Below, in pieces: positions 33,699 to 41,475 of a stretch of 57,454 bases of DNA. Made by a program: the position numbers and the translations under genes. This DNA is from Nitrososphaerota archaeon (GTDB lineage: Archaea > Thermoproteota > Nitrososphaeria > Nitrososphaerales > Nitrosopumilaceae): NCBI GenBank assembly GCA_016872015.1, contig VHBK01000004.1:1-57454 (forward strand), written 5' to 3'. Below the pieces are notes generated by a model that did not search any database, had not been told where the DNA came from, and worked only from the letters and a program-made list of their open reading frames with translations. Every line of letters begins with the position of its first letter. Position 1 is the first letter of the stretch.

Positions 33699-34043
33699 CT
33701 AAGGCTTGATTGCTGCCTTTAGTTTTGATAGGTTTTCCTTTGTCTCTTTTTGGGCCGTGTCTTTTGCTGCCTTGAGGTCTGCTCGCGCCTTGGCTATTGT
33801 AGCCTTGGACTCTGCGTTTATCTGGTCAATTGGTATGCCTTTTGCTATTGCTGCACGTGCGTCTTCGTTTGCCTTTTTGACTGTTGTAGTAAAGTCAGCC
33901 TGGGCCTTGTGTATTGCCTTTTTGTATGCAGTCATTATATCCTGGACTTCTTGCTTGCCTGATTTTTGAGCAAAAGCGTCGCCTGCCAGTGTAATTGATG
34001 CTAATAGTACAGCAACCGTTGCCACTGCGATTAGTGCCTTCAT
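33699..34043 (-). CDS. Secreted Ala/Lys-rich helical protein
   Basis: A 114-residue protein with a signal peptide (MKALIAVATVAVLLASITLA, cleavage near DAFAQ). The mature part is one long amphipathic helix rich in Ala and Lys (TTVKKANEDARAAIAKG; ATIAKARADLKAAKDTAQ), likely to form bundles or coiled coils outside the membrane. Convergent to the preceding gene. No enzymatic motif; perhaps an envelope structural protein. Confidence 0.8.
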   Translation of the reverse strand: MKALIAVATVAVLLASITLAGDAFAQKSGKQEVQDIMTAYKKAIHKAQADFTTTVKKANEDARAAIAKGIPIDQINAESKATIAKARADLKAAKDTAQKETKENLSKLKAAIKP

Positions 34044-34157
34044 GTTTTGGATTTTTTTGATATCATTAAAAAATATTACTTATCAATTATACCAATACTG
34101 AGCTTGTCATTTCTGCACAACTAGAAGATTATCTAACTAATTTTGTAGTGTATAATC

Positions 34158-34550
34158 ATGTGGGGAAAAGAAGAAGTAATGCTTGAGTCAGAAGCAGAAC
34201 AACTCTGCAGAAAAGTCATAGGCTCTAATTCTGCCATACGATCCGCATCAATGTGCTCAGAGAGCGGAGAAATCCTGTGCTCAGAGCACAGAAATGACGA
34301 GACTAGCCTTACCACTCGCATGGGAGGCCAAGCTGCATTAATTCAGGCAACCGTGCGATTTTTCAATCGAAGAATACATGAGAAAAGCTTTGGCAAGACA
34401 ATCTTTAGCCTTACTTTGCATGAAAAAGTAGCAAGAATATCAATTCCGTTCAAGGAAAAATATGTAATACTGGTTTCTGCAGACAAGGAAGCAAATCACT
34501 CTGAGATGATAACAAAAGACATTTACAAAATCTTGGACAAATTCAAGTGA
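34158..34550 (+). CDS. Roadblock/LC7-like protein, paralogue of 3101-3448
   Basis: A 130-residue protein: helix (EEVMLESEAEQLCRKVIG), strand with SGEILCSEHRN, helix (RMGGQAALIQATVRFFNRRI), then strands VARISIPFKEKYVILVSADK and a final helix. The layout is the same as the protein at 3101-3448. Its stop abuts the convergent fen gene stop. The role is unknown; roadblock-like proteins often regulate small GTPases or motility complexes. Confidence 0.7.
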   Translation: MWGKEEVMLESEAEQLCRKVIGSNSAIRSASMCSESGEILCSEHRNDETSLTTRMGGQAALIQATVRFFNRRIHEKSFGKTIFSLTLHEKVARISIPFKEKYVILVSADKEANHSEMITKDIYKILDKFK

Positions 34551-35576
34551 CTAGCCGAACCACTGTTCCAGGGTGTGGCTGCGCTTAATGGTGCTTTTTT
34601 GCAGTCGATTCAGCGATGCCTCTACTCTGTCGCGAGAAAAACTCCTCTCGCCTGACAAATAACTAATGATGCCAGAATAGTTTGGCTCACCAAATTTTAT
34701 TTCAGACACATCGGACACTTTGGGTTCCAAAAAGATCTTGCGTATTTCATGATATGGAATTGTTTGGAGCTTTTCTTGTATTTGTTCTATTTCTTCCAGA
34801 CTGCCGTTTTCTTTGATCATCTTTAGTGCAGTCTTTGGGCCGATTCTCTCAAATCCGTCTGGATTAAAGTCCGTGCCAATCAAAATTCCAATATCAACTA
34901 ACTGTTCTGCGGTAACTCCAAGATCAGACAAGACTCGAGAGGTATCAATTATTTCGGGTTCTATTTCGATGTAGGTGTTTCTGTTTGGAAGTTTTCTTCT
35001 GCCAGAATTTGTGAAATTGCGGATCAGCTTTTTTGCCCCAAACAATATGGAATCATAGTCCTGGCTTGCAGAGGCATACGCCAAACCAGTTTTGGTCAGA
35101 TGAGCTGCCGTTGCCTCGCCTTCAGCCGGTGCTTGAATTGAGGGAATGCCAAATAATTCAAGCAAGTGCTTTGCATCTTCCACCATGCCGTCCTGCATGG
35201 ACGTGGTCTGCTGGGCATATTTTCGAACGTCTTCCATGTTTCCTTCGGCAAGGGCTTTTTCGTATTTTATTGTGGCCTCTTTTTTGATCTGCTTTCTTCG
35301 CTCTATTTCTGCTGCCTTCAAGGAAGGAGACTTGCCATCAAATACAAAGACTGGTTTTATTCCCAATGACAGAAAGTTGATGCTTCTATAGAATAATCCG
35401 CTCAGGTGGCTTGTTACTCGGCCCTGTGAATCAGAAAGCAACATTCCGTCTGGTCCGCGAATTATTGAGAGGAATTGATAGATAGTATTGTATGCATCAA
35501 CTGCAATTACTTTGGATGCAAATGACTCTAGTGTAGTTTTTTCTTTAGTGATTAATCCCTTTAGGTCCAAGCCCAT
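34551..35576 (-). CDS. fen: Flap endonuclease 1
   Basis: A 341-residue structure-specific nuclease that removes 5' flaps at Okazaki junctions. The N-domain begins MGLDLKGLI, with metal ligands in [12 protein letters not shown] and [11 protein letters not shown]; the I-domain has [10 protein letters not shown] and [13 protein letters not shown], and the H3TH region includes [19 protein letters not shown]. The last residues SHTLEQWFG form a PCNA-binding PIP box. Complete and of standard length. Confidence 0.97.
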   Translation of the reverse strand: MGLDLKGLITKEKTTLESFASKVIAVDAYNTIYQFLSIIRGPDGMLLSDSQGRVTSHLSGLFYRSINFLSLGIKPVFVFDGKSPSLKAAEIERRKQIKKEATIKYEKALAEGNMEDVRKYAQQTTSMQDGMVEDAKHLLELFGIPSIQAPAEGEATAAHLTKTGLAYASASQDYDSILFGAKKLIRNFTNSGRRKLPNRNTYIEIEPEIIDTSRVLSDLGVTAEQLVDIGILIGTDFNPDGFERIGPKTALKMIKENGSLEEIEQIQEKLQTIPYHEIRKIFLEPKVSDVSEIKFGEPNYSGIISYLSGERSFSRDRVEASLNRLQKSTIKRSHTLEQWFG

Positions 35577-35654
35577 TGGTATGGTTTTGTTTTTACCTGT
35601 TTTTGTATTGTGTGATTTGCTATATTAGGGACGATTTTGTTTGTGGAGTATAGT

Positions 35655-35752
35655 GCCGGGTTAGCCAAGCGGTACGGCGACCGCCTCGAGATCAATCTCA
35701 CAGGATAGCGGTTGTGCATTCGCACTCAGGGGTTCGAATCCCTTACCCGGCG
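35655..35752 (+). tRNA. tRNA-Ser(CGA) with an apparent 16-nt intron
   Basis: Acceptor arms GCCGGGT (35655-35661) and ACCCGGC (35745-35751) pair fully, with a G discriminator and no encoded CCA. The D-arm is GCC/GGC. The T-arm has AGGGG-TTCGAAT-CCCTT. A long variable arm (GTGC-ATTC-GCAC) shows a class II tRNA. The anticodon stem ACCGC can only pair with GCGGT if about 16 bases after CTCGAG are removed, which leaves the loop CTCGAGA with anticodon CGA. The G discriminator agrees with Ser. The intron can form GAGA/TCTC, but a textbook bulge-helix-bulge is not clear. Confidence 0.9.
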
Positions 35753-35753
35753 C

Positions 35754-35760
35754 TTTTTTT
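35754..35760 (+). terminator. T-run after the tRNA
   Basis: Seven T residues start two bases after the discriminator base, and a second T-run follows after one A. This is a usual archaeal U-tract terminator. Confidence 0.6.
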
Positions 35761-35854
35761 ATTTTCTCAAATTCAGAGGAAAAATTCACACACAAAGGCA
35801 AATTCAATTTAACCCACCTCTTTACTAGCTTCTTTTCCATCATAACACCGACTG

Positions 35855-36661
35855 ATGTCAGCAAGATACCGCCAAAAAATCCACTATAGAGTAAAAGTTA
35901 TTCCAATCAAAAAGATCCGCGTCTGGGACGAAGCGCAAGCAAGATCCCTTGACAGAGAAGGAATCACAGAATTGGCAAAATCAATCAAAAATGAAGGCCT
36001 GCAAAATCCACCAATGGTCCAAAAGGATGGACGTGGACAATTCTTACTAATGTCTGGCCAAAGAAGACTGGCAGCCCTTAAACGACTGCGTGCAAAAAAG
36101 ATCCCAGTTCTAGTTTTAACCAAGGGCTATGATCTAGAAAATGCAAAAGCCGCATCTGTCATTGAAAACCTGCACAGAAAAAGCATGAATCCTAAAGACA
36201 TGGCTCACTCTTGCAGCTTTTTGGCAGAAAAGATGGGTGTATCCAAGGGTGCAAGCTCACTAGGCATTTCACGAAAAACATTCAAAAAATATGTCGGCTT
36301 TGCAGCACTTCCAGGGCAGCTTAAGAGTCTGGTTCCAGGAACAATTACCAGTGGCACTGCAATACAATTACACCAGCTAGTCCCAAATGTCAAAAAATCA
36401 ATCAAAATAGCTCATAGAATCTCCAGGCTTGATGCTAGGATGCAAAAGTCTTACCTCCGGGCATTATCTAGGCACCCAAGAGCAAACCATACTACTTTAC
36501 TGCGACAGGCACGATTACTTGCAGTCCGACAGACGGTGCCTGTCACACTACCCAAGACATATGCAAAAAGACTGGAGAGAATCTCAATGTATAGAGAGGA
36601 AGACCCAGAAAAGCTAGCCCAGCAAATTGTGGTTTCTTGGCTAGCAAAGCGAAAGCGCTAG
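35855..36661 (+). CDS. ParB-like nuclease/CTPase-domain protein
   Basis: A 268-residue DNA-binding protein of the ParB/Spo0J/RepB superfamily. The N-terminal domain shows IPIKKIRVW, then LMSGQRRLAALKRL (the GxRR box) and SVIENLHRKSMNPKDMA. A helix-turn-helix region follows (SSLGISRKTFKKYVGFAALPG), and the C-terminus is Arg/Lys-rich. No parA gene is adjacent. In thaumarchaea such proteins may serve chromosome segregation or local regulation; neither can be decided here. Confidence 0.88.
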   Translation: MSARYRQKIHYRVKVIPIKKIRVWDEAQARSLDREGITELAKSIKNEGLQNPPMVQKDGRGQFLLMSGQRRLAALKRLRAKKIPVLVLTKGYDLENAKAASVIENLHRKSMNPKDMAHSCSFLAEKMGVSKGASSLGISRKTFKKYVGFAALPGQLKSLVPGTITSGTAIQLHQLVPNVKKSIKIAHRISRLDARMQKSYLRALSRHPRANHTTLLRQARLLAVRQTVPVTLPKTYAKRLERISMYREEDPEKLAQQIVVSWLAKRKR

Positions 36662-36688
36662 AACATAATATCATAAATTCAAAAAATT

Positions 36689-36703
36689 GTTTGTTTGATT
36701 CGA
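36689..36703 (+). promoter_or_regulatory. GTTTGTTTGATTCGA motif upstream of a coiled-coil gene
   Basis: Identical over 15 bases to 7001-7015 upstream of the histidine kinase. It lies 41-55 bases before the TTG start at 36744 and shares the GTTTGTT half-site of the repeat at 19686. Confidence 0.35.
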
Positions 36704-36743
36704 CCACCAAAGGTGTCATATTGGCAAAACCAAACTCATACTG

Positions 36744-37313
36744 TTGGTCAAGCACATCAATAGGATTTCAAAGGAAGAGGAAGAACTAAAGAAGCATTAT
36801 AATCAAAATGAGGATGCCGCAGACGAATGGTCGCACATTACCGGTGTTGGCTCTAAAATTGAAGTGCGCGATGCAATGGATGTAACTGATAGGTCAATCT
36901 TCTTCTCAAACAAATCTAAACCACAGACAAAGCAGGAAATAGTCCAAGAAAAAATTGAAGAAGTCAAGGACAATGTGAGTAATACTCACCAGTACCAAAA
37001 ATTTGTTAATGTTCTATTGCAGGAGCGAATCAAAGATTTTAAAAAAATGTTAGACAATGAAAAAAGATTTGCAGAAGAGATGAGTTTCTTCCAAGACATC
37101 AAAAAGGACAAAACCGAGCTAAACAAGGTAAATCCAAAATATGTATCACAAAACGATGCAAGGCTGATCGTCAACAATCTGGAATCCGAATACACTGCCA
37201 TGAAGGAAAGGCTGGACCATGAGCAGGAAAAAATTCAAAAAACAAGGGTTGATTTGGAGGCAAAAAAACAGCAAATCGAGCAGCTAAAAGAAGAACTACG
37301 ATACCTAGGATAA
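36744..37313 (+). CDS. Coiled-coil protein, unknown function
   Basis: A 189-residue highly charged protein from a TTG start. Two helical regions dominate: residues 60-130 (TKQEIVQEKIEEVKDNVSN, then QERIKDFKKMLDNEKRF) and 150-189, a clean heptad coil. A short conserved-looking motif WSHITGVGSKIEVRDAMD is near residue 35. No membrane segment. It ends where the truncated deacetylase relative begins, suggesting that a deletion joined them. Family not recognised. Confidence 0.75.
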   Translation: MVKHINRISKEEEELKKHYNQNEDAADEWSHITGVGSKIEVRDAMDVTDRSIFFSNKSKPQTKQEIVQEKIEEVKDNVSNTHQYQKFVNVLLQERIKDFKKMLDNEKRFAEEMSFFQDIKKDKTELNKVNPKYVSQNDARLIVNNLESEYTAMKERLDHEQEKIQKTRVDLEAKKQQIEQLKEELRYLG

Positions 37314-38208
37314 AAACAAAACACCGCTAACTATCTCAGTAATTGGCAAATTTACCGGGGATGATCCAAATAGTGTCAACTTTTTAAAAGAAAAGATAGA
37401 CAAAACATCCAACATCAAAATAGCAAACCGTGGTTGGGAATACATTGATCACACCACTTTTGACAAGCAAAGACAGGCAGCAAGCATCAAGCAAACAAAC
37501 GAAAAGATAATCAGAGTCTTTGGCAAGACTGCAACCGTCTTCAGCCCTCCACATGATGCATTCAACAAGGACACGGTGGATGCAGCAAGTGAAGCAAAAA
37601 TGGCCTACTTTAGTGCATCAATTAAAAGCGACAAACTATCGGATGGTCAGCTAAAACACATCCCAAGCACGCTGTCTTTTGTTAATCTGGTAAGTGATGA
37701 TCCGTTCGTTGCAGGCACAATTCCTCAAAAGGCACTCACAAAAACTCAGACTAGCATAAAGCAAAATGGATTTGCCGTGATCTCTTTACAATCGTCTGAC
37801 TTTGCAGTAAAGACAGACGCATTCAAAAACGAAGTCAACCAAGAAAAAATCCAACTGTTAGAATCGCTGATCTCAGATGTTCGCTCAAGCGGAATGAAAA
37901 TAGTACTCCTAGAACAAATTCCGGGATTGATATCTGATGATTCTATTGCTGTTCCGGATTGGGTAAAAAGCAACGCGCAATGGTGGTCAGAAGGCAAAAT
38001 CGGAGATTCTGATTTTACAAAAGGAATCCAGTATTTGATCAAAGAGAAAATCATCAAGGTCCCTCAAACAGAAAAAGGAACCCCATCCAAAAAAATCCCA
38101 GACTGGATTAAAAACAACGCAAAGTGGTGGTCAGAAGGAAAAATCAGCAACGGTGATTTTGTAAAAGGAATTCAATATCTAATCCAAAACGGAATAATTA
38201 CAGCCTAG
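37309..38208 (+). pseudogene. 5'-truncated polysaccharide-deacetylase-like gene with WW-type repeats
   Basis: The frame is open from 37309 but has no usable start before a GTG at 37576. The open part clearly matches thaumarchaeal secreted NodB-type proteins (PLTISVIGKFTGDDPNSVNF; NRGWEYIDHTTF; TVFSPPHDAFNKDTV; YFSASIKSD). Missing are the signal peptide and the metal-binding DD strand. The usual NHGW...H metal motif reads NRGW...Y, so the site is lost too. The C-terminus has two intact WW-type repeats (PDWVKSNAQWWSEGKIGDSD and PDWIKNNAKWWSEGKISNGD). A short GTG-initiated product of 210 residues remains possible. Confidence 0.7.
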
Positions 38209-38522
38209 CTTGGAAAGCTAGAGTCTGGCCCGACCTTGTCTTGCGGCTTTACGTCTTGGTCCCATTTTCCCCTGATTCCCATGATTAGGAAAAATATTCC
38301 GGCACCAATTATTGTAATGACTAGCCCAAAGAATGCTGTTCTATCCTGCATCTGTTCTGCACAACTTACCTCTACTTGCTTCCCATCTTCATACGTAAAA
38401 CAATCGCCAAATTCTTTTTCTTGGATTGCAAAATTGTAATGATCCTGGCCAAATATCCCAAGAACTAAAAACCCCGCAAAAACAAGTGCCACGCCAATCA
38501 AAGTAAGACGGATATCGCTCAT
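38205..38522 (-). CDS. Small two-span membrane protein
   Basis: A 105-residue protein with membrane spans at residues about 7-25 (LIGVALVFAGFLVLGIFG) and 64-83 (AFFGLVITIIGAGIFFLIMG). Between them is a loop with two cysteines (FGDCFTYEDGKQVEVSCAEQ) that could form a disulfide outside. It overlaps the convergent pseudogene by four bases. Family unknown. Confidence 0.8.
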   Translation of the reverse strand: MSDIRLTLIGVALVFAGFLVLGIFGQDHYNFAIQEKEFGDCFTYEDGKQVEVSCAEQMQDRTAFFGLVITIIGAGIFFLIMGIRGKWDQDVKPQDKVGPDSSFPS

Positions 38523-38544
38523 GATACTCCTGCATTGTGCCGGC

Positions 38545-39021
38545 TTAAGTTGTTTTTTCCAGCTTTGCCTTGAGTTGCTCTAGGGATTTGGCATAAAACG
38601 AGTCCATAAAGTCCAAAAATTCTGAAAACTGTTTTTTATCCGAGTTTTGGCTGATCAAAAACGATGTCCAGGTTATCTGGGTGGACTTGCCTTTTGGTGC
38701 AATGGATATTGTTGCATGATATCCATCCAGTGGTAAACCGCTTGTTGCAATATATGATAGATATTCCTTGTCCTTCCAGCCTACAGCGTATTCTATTACG
38801 TGGCTGCCGTCTGCAAAGGTTATGTCTCTTGCAGCACCAAAGTCATTTTTAATCTTGGATAGTGATTCCGTTTTCTTGACATCTAGCACCCATTCTGGCA
38901 GGCCAGTATAGTTCCCAACTGTTTTCCACAATGCTGGTGTTGATGTGTTAATGGTGGCACTTTGGCTTACTGTGCCACAAAATGTACCATTTTTGTTCTG
39001 GCTGAGAATCTTGGCTGCCAC
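38545..39021 (-). CDS. SRPBCC (START-like) fold protein
   Basis: A 158-residue protein of the polyketide-cyclase/Bet v1 type. The order SQSATINTSTPALWKTVGNY, LPEWVLDVKKTESL, ARDITFADGSHVIEYAVGW, then ATISIAPKGKSTQITWTS and a long C-terminal helix is typical of SRPBCC domains, which bind hydrophobic ligands in a cavity. There are no catalytic residues that I can name. Cytoplasmic. ATG start at 39021. Confidence 0.8.
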   Translation of the reverse strand: MAAKILSQNKNGTFCGTVSQSATINTSTPALWKTVGNYTGLPEWVLDVKKTESLSKIKNDFGAARDITFADGSHVIEYAVGWKDKEYLSYIATSGLPLDGYHATISIAPKGKSTQITWTSFLISQNSDKKQFSEFLDFMDSFYAKSLEQLKAKLEKTT

Positions 39022-39097
39022 ATTTTGACTAAAAATTAACCTGCTTTAAAATTTAAGATACGACAAATATACATTTGGAACCACATTCAAGGCAATC

Positions 39098-40363
39098 ATG
39101 GTTTTTGGCTGGGGCAAAAAAAAGCAGGAAACACAAGAACCAGCCACAGATAATCTGGCAATTGGCGAGCTTGACTCTATTTTATCTGCAAAAAAGGAGG
39201 AACTGCGCAAAAAAATCATCACACAGTCAAAGCCATTATTTTCCGAAATAGAGCGCGAACTCAACTTTATTTACAAAATAATTGGCCATCTAAAGAACGA
39301 CGACCTCAAAGTAGATGACATTGAAAAGATATTGCGTGTAATCGTGGTCCGAGCCAAAACCGAGGTAATTGACGTAATATCAAAGGAATCCACAAAATCG
39401 CTTCCACCGGTCTTAACATTTGACGATGTGCTAAAGACAGAAGCTGCATCGTCACACACTCTAAAAAAAATCGGCGATGTCTTGGGTAAACACAGCCGAG
39501 TTATCCATGTTTTTGCAAAAAAATATGCTCAAGACCTCAAGGATCATCTGGCATTTATCACAGAAAATCATGTCATAATAACAAAAATGCTTGGAGACCA
39601 TTCCTCATTGGAATCATCCTCTGGCATGATCAGGGACTTGGTGTCAAAAATCTACTCATCCAAACAAGAAATAAAAGACATTGAGAATCATATCGCAAAA
39701 TTGCGCGAATCTGATGACTCTTCACAAAAGCTATGCGAGTCAACACAAAAACAAATCGAAGATATGCGCACCTCATCAGAACACACAAAATTTCTAGAGC
39801 TGGAAAACCAAATCAAGCAAATAAAATTACAAGAAGAGCATCTAGACAAGCAAATTGACGACGAGTTCTCCAAGGTCTCGCGCCCACTTGGAAAATACGT
39901 CTATGTTACATCCCTTGACAAGTCCCTCAAGTTAATACTGGAAAAACTAGTGGAAAGGCCTTCTCAAGTTATTGCAACCGAAAGCAAAGAATCCATAGTG
40001 ACTATTTTGGAATCATGCATGAAGGGAATTGTCTCTGGTACGGTGTCTGTCAAGGAGACAGACAAGTCTGTGGATCACATCACACATTTAATGTCAGAAC
40101 TTGATGGTCTGATACGGCAAAAAAAGAACACCCAGTCCAAAATTCAGGAAATTGAAAAGCAGGCATTTACATATGATGGCAAAAAACTGGACTCACTTGA
40201 AAAGCAACTTTCAAAATCAAAGTCAGACTCGACTGACGCCCAGGCAAAAATAAAAAATCTTCAATCCGAGCTGGAGCAAAAATCCTCCCAAAAACAAAAA
40301 CTATTCCAAGACCTAAGATCCTCATTAGAAAGACTCGGAATAAGGGGCGAGCTGGTAGAATAA
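39098..40363 (+). CDS. Long coiled-coil protein, first gene of a JAMM-containing unit
   Basis: A 421-residue protein. The N-terminus MVFGWGKKKQ is basic, residues about 25-180 form a helical domain (SKPLFSEIERELNFIYKII; EKILRVIVVRAKTEVIDVI), and residues about 185-260 and 330-420 form SMC-like coiled coils. There is no Walker motif, so it is not an ATPase. Its stop overlaps the ATG of the JAMM protease gene (TAATG). The coupling suggests a protein complex. Family not recognised beyond conserved thaumarchaeal coiled-coil proteins. Confidence 0.8.
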   Translation: MVFGWGKKKQETQEPATDNLAIGELDSILSAKKEELRKKIITQSKPLFSEIERELNFIYKIIGHLKNDDLKVDDIEKILRVIVVRAKTEVIDVISKESTKSLPPVLTFDDVLKTEAASSHTLKKIGDVLGKHSRVIHVFAKKYAQDLKDHLAFITENHVIITKMLGDHSSLESSSGMIRDLVSKIYSSKQEIKDIENHIAKLRESDDSSQKLCESTQKQIEDMRTSSEHTKFLELENQIKQIKLQEEHLDKQIDDEFSKVSRPLGKYVYVTSLDKSLKLILEKLVERPSQVIATESKESIVTILESCMKGIVSGTVSVKETDKSVDHITHLMSELDGLIRQKKNTQSKIQEIEKQAFTYDGKKLDSLEKQLSKSKSDSTDAQAKIKNLQSELEQKSSQKQKLFQDLRSSLERLGIRGELVE

Positions 40364-40776
40364 TGGGTACCAAACTAGAGCGCAAAGTGTTTTTAAAAAA
40401 AGAGGCACACGACAGCATCTTATCATATTGTAAAATGAAACACCCCAATGAGGCGATTCTCATTCTAAAGGGCAAGTCCAAAAAGGGCCTAATCACAATA
40501 GACGGACTTTCAATTCCTCCATTTTCATACAGCGACCAAACATTTGCTGGCTTTCCACAATCATTTCTACCGCTAGATCTGTCGTATGTTGGAACCGCAC
40601 ATTCTCATCCAAGCGGCTCTGCGGAGCCATCGGTTACTGACTTGCATAATTTTTTTGGGTTGGTGTCAATAATAGTGCAATCTCCATATGAGAATGACAC
40701 TGACATTTTTGCGTGGGACAGCCAAGGAAATCAAATTCCGATAATTTTTGAGTCAGCTGATGAGCAAAAAAACTGA
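40363..40776 (+). CDS. JAMM/MPN-domain metalloprotease
   Basis: A 137-residue zinc isopeptidase-type protein. The JAMM motif is complete: E30 in HPNEAILILKG and H80, H82, S90 and D93 in HSHPSGSAEPSVTD. In archaea, JAMM proteins remove ubiquitin-like SAMP/Urm modifiers, and some serve in sulfur transfer to cysteine. Here it is translationally coupled to a long coiled-coil protein and followed by a membrane zinc-ribbon gene. No ubiquitin-like gene is beside it. The substrate is unknown. Confidence 0.9.
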   Translation: MGTKLERKVFLKKEAHDSILSYCKMKHPNEAILILKGKSKKGLITIDGLSIPPFSYSDQTFAGFPQSFLPLDLSYVGTAHSHPSGSAEPSVTDLHNFFGLVSIIVQSPYENDTDIFAWDSQGNQIPIIFESADEQKN

Positions 40777-40809
40777 CAAAACTTTAAATCCTTTTTAAAG
40801 GCAATTACT

Positions 40810-41151
40810 GTGTTGTACACTTACAAGAAATATCTCATTTACCTATTTGCTTCCCTTGCATTTAGCATAGGAATTCAGTTATTGTTCACGGCCATGGGCC
40901 TTCCGTCATATGTTGGCCTAGGAGTAGCATTGGCAGTCTTTATTCTCTTGCCACTCTGGATTAGACGAAGCCAGATGAGCAAGATGCGCGGATACGGAGG
41001 AGACTCGTCAGGTGGAGGCGGAGGATTCTTTGGATTCAACTCCGAAGGTGGTGGAGGCGGAGTAAAATATGTCTGCCTTACTTGCAACCACAAATTCAAG
41101 GGTGCCACATGTCCAAGATGCGGCTCCAAAATGAAGCGCGCCGATTTCTAA
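40810..41151 (+). CDS. Membrane protein with Gly-rich linker and zinc ribbon
   Basis: A 113-residue protein from a GTG start. Two spans (YLIYLFASLAFSIGIQLLFT and YVGLGVALAVFILLPLWI) are followed by a basic patch, two glycine runs (SSGGGGGFFGF and GGGGGVKYV) and a C-terminal zinc ribbon (CLTCNHKFKGATCPRCG). TATA-like CTTTAAAT lies before it. The next gene starts directly at its stop. It may anchor a complex to the membrane; family unknown. Confidence 0.8.
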   Translation: MLYTYKKYLIYLFASLAFSIGIQLLFTAMGLPSYVGLGVALAVFILLPLWIRRSQMSKMRGYGGDSSGGGGGFFGFNSEGGGGGVKYVCLTCNHKFKGATCPRCGSKMKRADF

Positions 41152-41475
41152 ATGTCTCTGGATGCTCTTAGGACAAAGGCAATCTATCAGAATTCAATAG
41201 ATACTTGGATTGCCGCATGCGAGGAAAAAAAGGTTGATTGGTACGAGCCGGAAAACTACAAAAAATTCATCGCACACTTGTTACAAAATGGACTATCGCT
41301 CAAAAAATTCCCACTTTGCATAAAAGAAACTGGAGGTATGTATGAGCGTGGAAAAGACAAGACCACATTTGCCGAATCCCTGGCACAACTAACCGATCCA
41401 AATGCGGCAGCTTATACCATTAAGCTAAACGATGGCGCCATCAAAATAATTCGTGACTTCAAGTTCTCAAACTAG
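41152..41475 (+). CDS. Conserved hypothetical protein
   Basis: A 107-residue cytoplasmic protein whose ATG follows the stop of the zinc-ribbon gene with no gap. A helical N-half (YQNSIDTWIAACEEKKVDWY; FIAHLLQNGLSLKKFP) and a C-half with ETGGMYERGKDKTTF. The last bases overlap the convergent permease stop by four. Not recognised; it belongs to the same transcription unit as the preceding gene. Confidence 0.8.
   Translation: MSLDALRTKAIYQNSIDTWIAACEEKKVDWYEPENYKKFIAHLLQNGLSLKKFPLCIKETGGMYERGKDKTTFAESLAQLTDPNAAAYTIKLNDGAIKIIRDFKFSN

Noticed and set aside
35661-35864. 67-codon minus-strand frame over the tRNA
   Set aside because: It covers the tRNA-Ser gene on the other strand and has no protein features.
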